Source of the DNA: JAAYOS01 sp050950785
GTDB taxonomy: Bacteria; Bacillota; Clostridia; Oscillospirales; JAAYOS01
NCBI GenBank assembly: GCA_050950785.1
Contig: JBMNIG010000021.1
Coordinates: 124,001 to 188,000, forward strand
Length of the DNA: 64,000 nt
Direction of reading: 5' to 3'
Part shown: one piece after another, positions 62,583-64,000 of the stretch
How the letters are laid out: each line of letters starts with the position of its first letter
Numbering within the stretch: position 1 is the first letter of the stretch
The notes under the pieces: model-generated
Database searches by the model: none
What the model saw: the letters and a program-made list of their open reading frames with translations, nothing else
What the model was told of the DNA's origin: nothing
Program-made: the position numbers and the translations under genes

Positions 62583-64000
62583 TTATAACTTTGAGGATTT
62601 CGTCGATTTCATCCTCTGGCCATGATCCAAGATGCGCTTGCGCAGACGCAGATTCTTTGGCGTGACTTCCAGAAGTTCATCGTCGGCTAGAAACTCCAGA
62701 CACTGCTCCAAACTCAGAGTACGAGGCGGAACAAGCCGTAAGGCTTCGTCACTTCCTGCTGCACGCATGTTGGTTAGCTGTTTGCGACGGCAAACATTTA
62801 CCGTAACATCTTCCGCTTTAGGACATATGCCTACAATCATACCTGCATACACAGGCACTCCGGGTCCTACGAACAAAGCTCCCCGTTCTTGAGCATTGAA
62901 CAATCCGTAAGTCACGGTCTCACCTGTCTCATAGGCAACAAGACTTCCTGTAGTTCGTCGGGTGATCTCGCCCTTGGCAGGAGCATAGCTGTCAAATACC
63001 GAGGCAAGTATACCCTCACCGTGGGTGTCGGTAAGAAACTCGCTCCTATATCCGAAAAGTCCTCTTGATGGAATCATAAATTCAATTTTCATCCGGCTGC
63101 CCATGGGCTTCATTTCCACAAGCTCGCCCTTGCGCATACCTATTTTTTCAATAACGACGCCCACCGCTTCCTCAGGCACGTCCACTGTAAGGCGTTCAAC
63201 CGGCTCACAGACTACTCCATCTATTTCCTTTTTCAGCACACGCGGCGGCGACACCTGAAACTCATAGCCCTCACGGCGCATTGTTTCAATAAGAATCGAT
63301 AGATGCATTTCTCCCCTGCCCGCCACGTTAAATGCGTCGGTTTGGCCGATTTCGGACACCCTGAGTGACACATCCTTAAGGGTTTCACGATGAAGTCTGT
63401 CCCGAAGATTACGGGAAGTGACATACTTGCCCTCACGTCCGGCAAACGGGGAATCGTTTACTGAAAAAGTCATTTCAATGGTTGGTTCCGAGATTTTTAC
63501 AAAGTGTAGCGGTTCCACAACCTCCGGAGAACAGATCGTGTCGCCTATTGTAATGTCGCTTACACCGGACAACGCAATAATGTTTCCCACTGAAGCCTCA
63601 GGAACCATAACACGGTTTAGTCCGTCAAACTGATATATGTTCACGGCTTTTGCCTTAATATGGGGCTTGTCCCCGTGGTAGTTACACACTACGATTTCTT
63701 CGTTTTGCTTAAGAGTGCCCCGTTCTATACGTCCAACGGCGATCCGGCCGACATATTCGTTATAGTCGATCGATGAAACAAGCATCTGGAATGGCGCATT
63801 CGGGTCTCCCGTAGGAGCAGGGATGTAGTTGACGATCGTATCAAACAGCGGTTTGAGATTCGTGCCTTCTGTTTCAGGCGAAAAAGACGCTGTTCCGTTG
63901 CGACCTGAACAGAAAAGCATGGGTGAGTCCAACTGATCGTCTGTGGCATTGAGATCGATCATAAGCTCCAGTACTTCGTCCACTACCTCTTCTATGCGCC
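62583..64000 (-). CDS. typA: Ribosome-associated GTPase TypA/BipA (N-terminus outside window)
   Basis: The frame is open to the right edge; about 472 residues are visible, of about 610. The G-domain with the P-loop lies outside, and the visible part starts in its C-terminal end (VVDEVLELMIDLNATDDQLD). Domain II (about FQMLVSSIDYNEYVGRIA), domain III, the EF-G-like domain V (GRGEMHLSILIETMRREGYE) and the BipA-specific C-terminal domain (KPMGSRMKIEF, GYRSEFLTDTHGEG, LTNMRAAGSDEALRL) are all present. TypA acts on ribosome assembly and stress adaptation. A hairpin terminator follows. Confidence 0.92.
   Translation of the reverse strand, partial: RIEEVVDEVLELMIDLNATDDQLDSPMLFCSGRNGTASFSPETEGTNLKPLFDTIVNYIPAPTGDPNAPFQMLVSSIDYNEYVGRIAVGRIERGTLKQNEEIVVCNYHGDKPHIKAKAVNIYQFDGLNRVMVPEASVGNIIALSGVSDITIGDTICSPEVVEPLHFVKISEPTIEMTFSVNDSPFAGREGKYVTSRNLRDRLHRETLKDVSLRVSEIGQTDAFNVAGRGEMHLSILIETMRREGYEFQVSPPRVLKKEIDGVVCEPVERLTVDVPEEAVGVVIEKIGMRKGELVEMKPMGSRMKIEFMIPSRGLFGYRSEFLTDTHGEGILASVFDSYAPAKGEITRRTTGSLVAYETGETVTYGLFNAQERGALFVGPGVPVYAGMIVGICPKAEDVTVNVCRRKQLTNMRAAGSDEALRLVPPRTLSLEQCLEFLADDELLEVTPKNLRLRKRILDHGQRMKSTKSSKL

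Noticed and set aside
1..64000. tRNA, rRNA, CRISPR array, prophage or attachment sites
   Set aside because: Looked for in gaps between genes; none found.

Overview
The window looks like chromosome of an anaerobic, endospore-forming member of the Clostridia (Bacillota). The sporulation and germination genes point that way: sigma-K with a pro-sequence, the Tlp spore protein, and a GerA/GerB/GerC-type germinant receptor. So do strong AGGAGG-type ribosome binding sites, two T-box leaders, a membrane pyrophosphatase and ferredoxin-linked redox proteins. I see no rRNA, tRNA, CRISPR array or phage. Genus cannot be read from the sequence alone.

Layout: a SWIM/SNF2 helicase cut by the left edge and sigK (1-3.0 kb, minus); a structured intergenic stretch and an aldo/keto reductase-ferredoxin fusion (3.0-4.6 kb); a xylose block (xylB, xylA, an MsrC-like GAF protein and a LacI-family regulator, 4.8-9.4 kb, minus) in which all four frames are broken, divergent from an intact GH3 glycosidase; a ferredoxin-type Fe-S protein divergent from a Crp/Fnr regulator (12.1-14.0 kb); an ABC-2 exporter (14.0-17.5 kb); and the branched-chain amino acid operon ilvB-ilvN-ilvC-ilvD-leuA-cimA-leuC-leuD-leuB (18.1-29.2 kb) behind a T-box leader. 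That leader has two consecutive Stem I domains, with Ile (ATC) and Leu (CTC) specifier codons, but only one antiterminator/terminator.

From 29.5 kb come a thioredoxin-reductase-like flavoprotein, then a seven-gene minus-strand cluster (30.4-37.7 kb) matching the Listeria flavin-based extracellular electron transfer locus: Ndh2-type NADH dehydrogenase, two demethylmenaquinone enzymes, NusG-II and Gx-type membrane proteins, an FMN-binding lipoprotein and the flavin transferase ApbE. This is the most coherent functional system here: NADH electrons to a dedicated quinone pool and on to flavinylated surface lipoprotein. Next are hppA, small proteins, tlp, a soluble chemoreceptor-like protein, lgt, an IS30-family insertion sequence flanked by a 16-bp direct repeat, and a trpXYZ-type tryptophan ABC transporter behind a Trp T-box.

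The right end has the germinant receptor operon with a possible small fourth subunit (50.7-55.2 kb), an AI-2E family membrane protein, a small conserved protein, a DUF3298-like protein, a zinc-ribbon membrane protein beside an unusual esterase/acyltransferase fusion (58.7-60.8 kb), a methyltransferase, an ECF transporter S component and typA, cut by the right edge.

Caution: the 17 frame breaks I located between 4.8 and 9.4 kb look like small changes in short runs of one base, almost all of one base, with no catalytic motif lost. Local sequencing error is therefore at least as likely as gene decay there.
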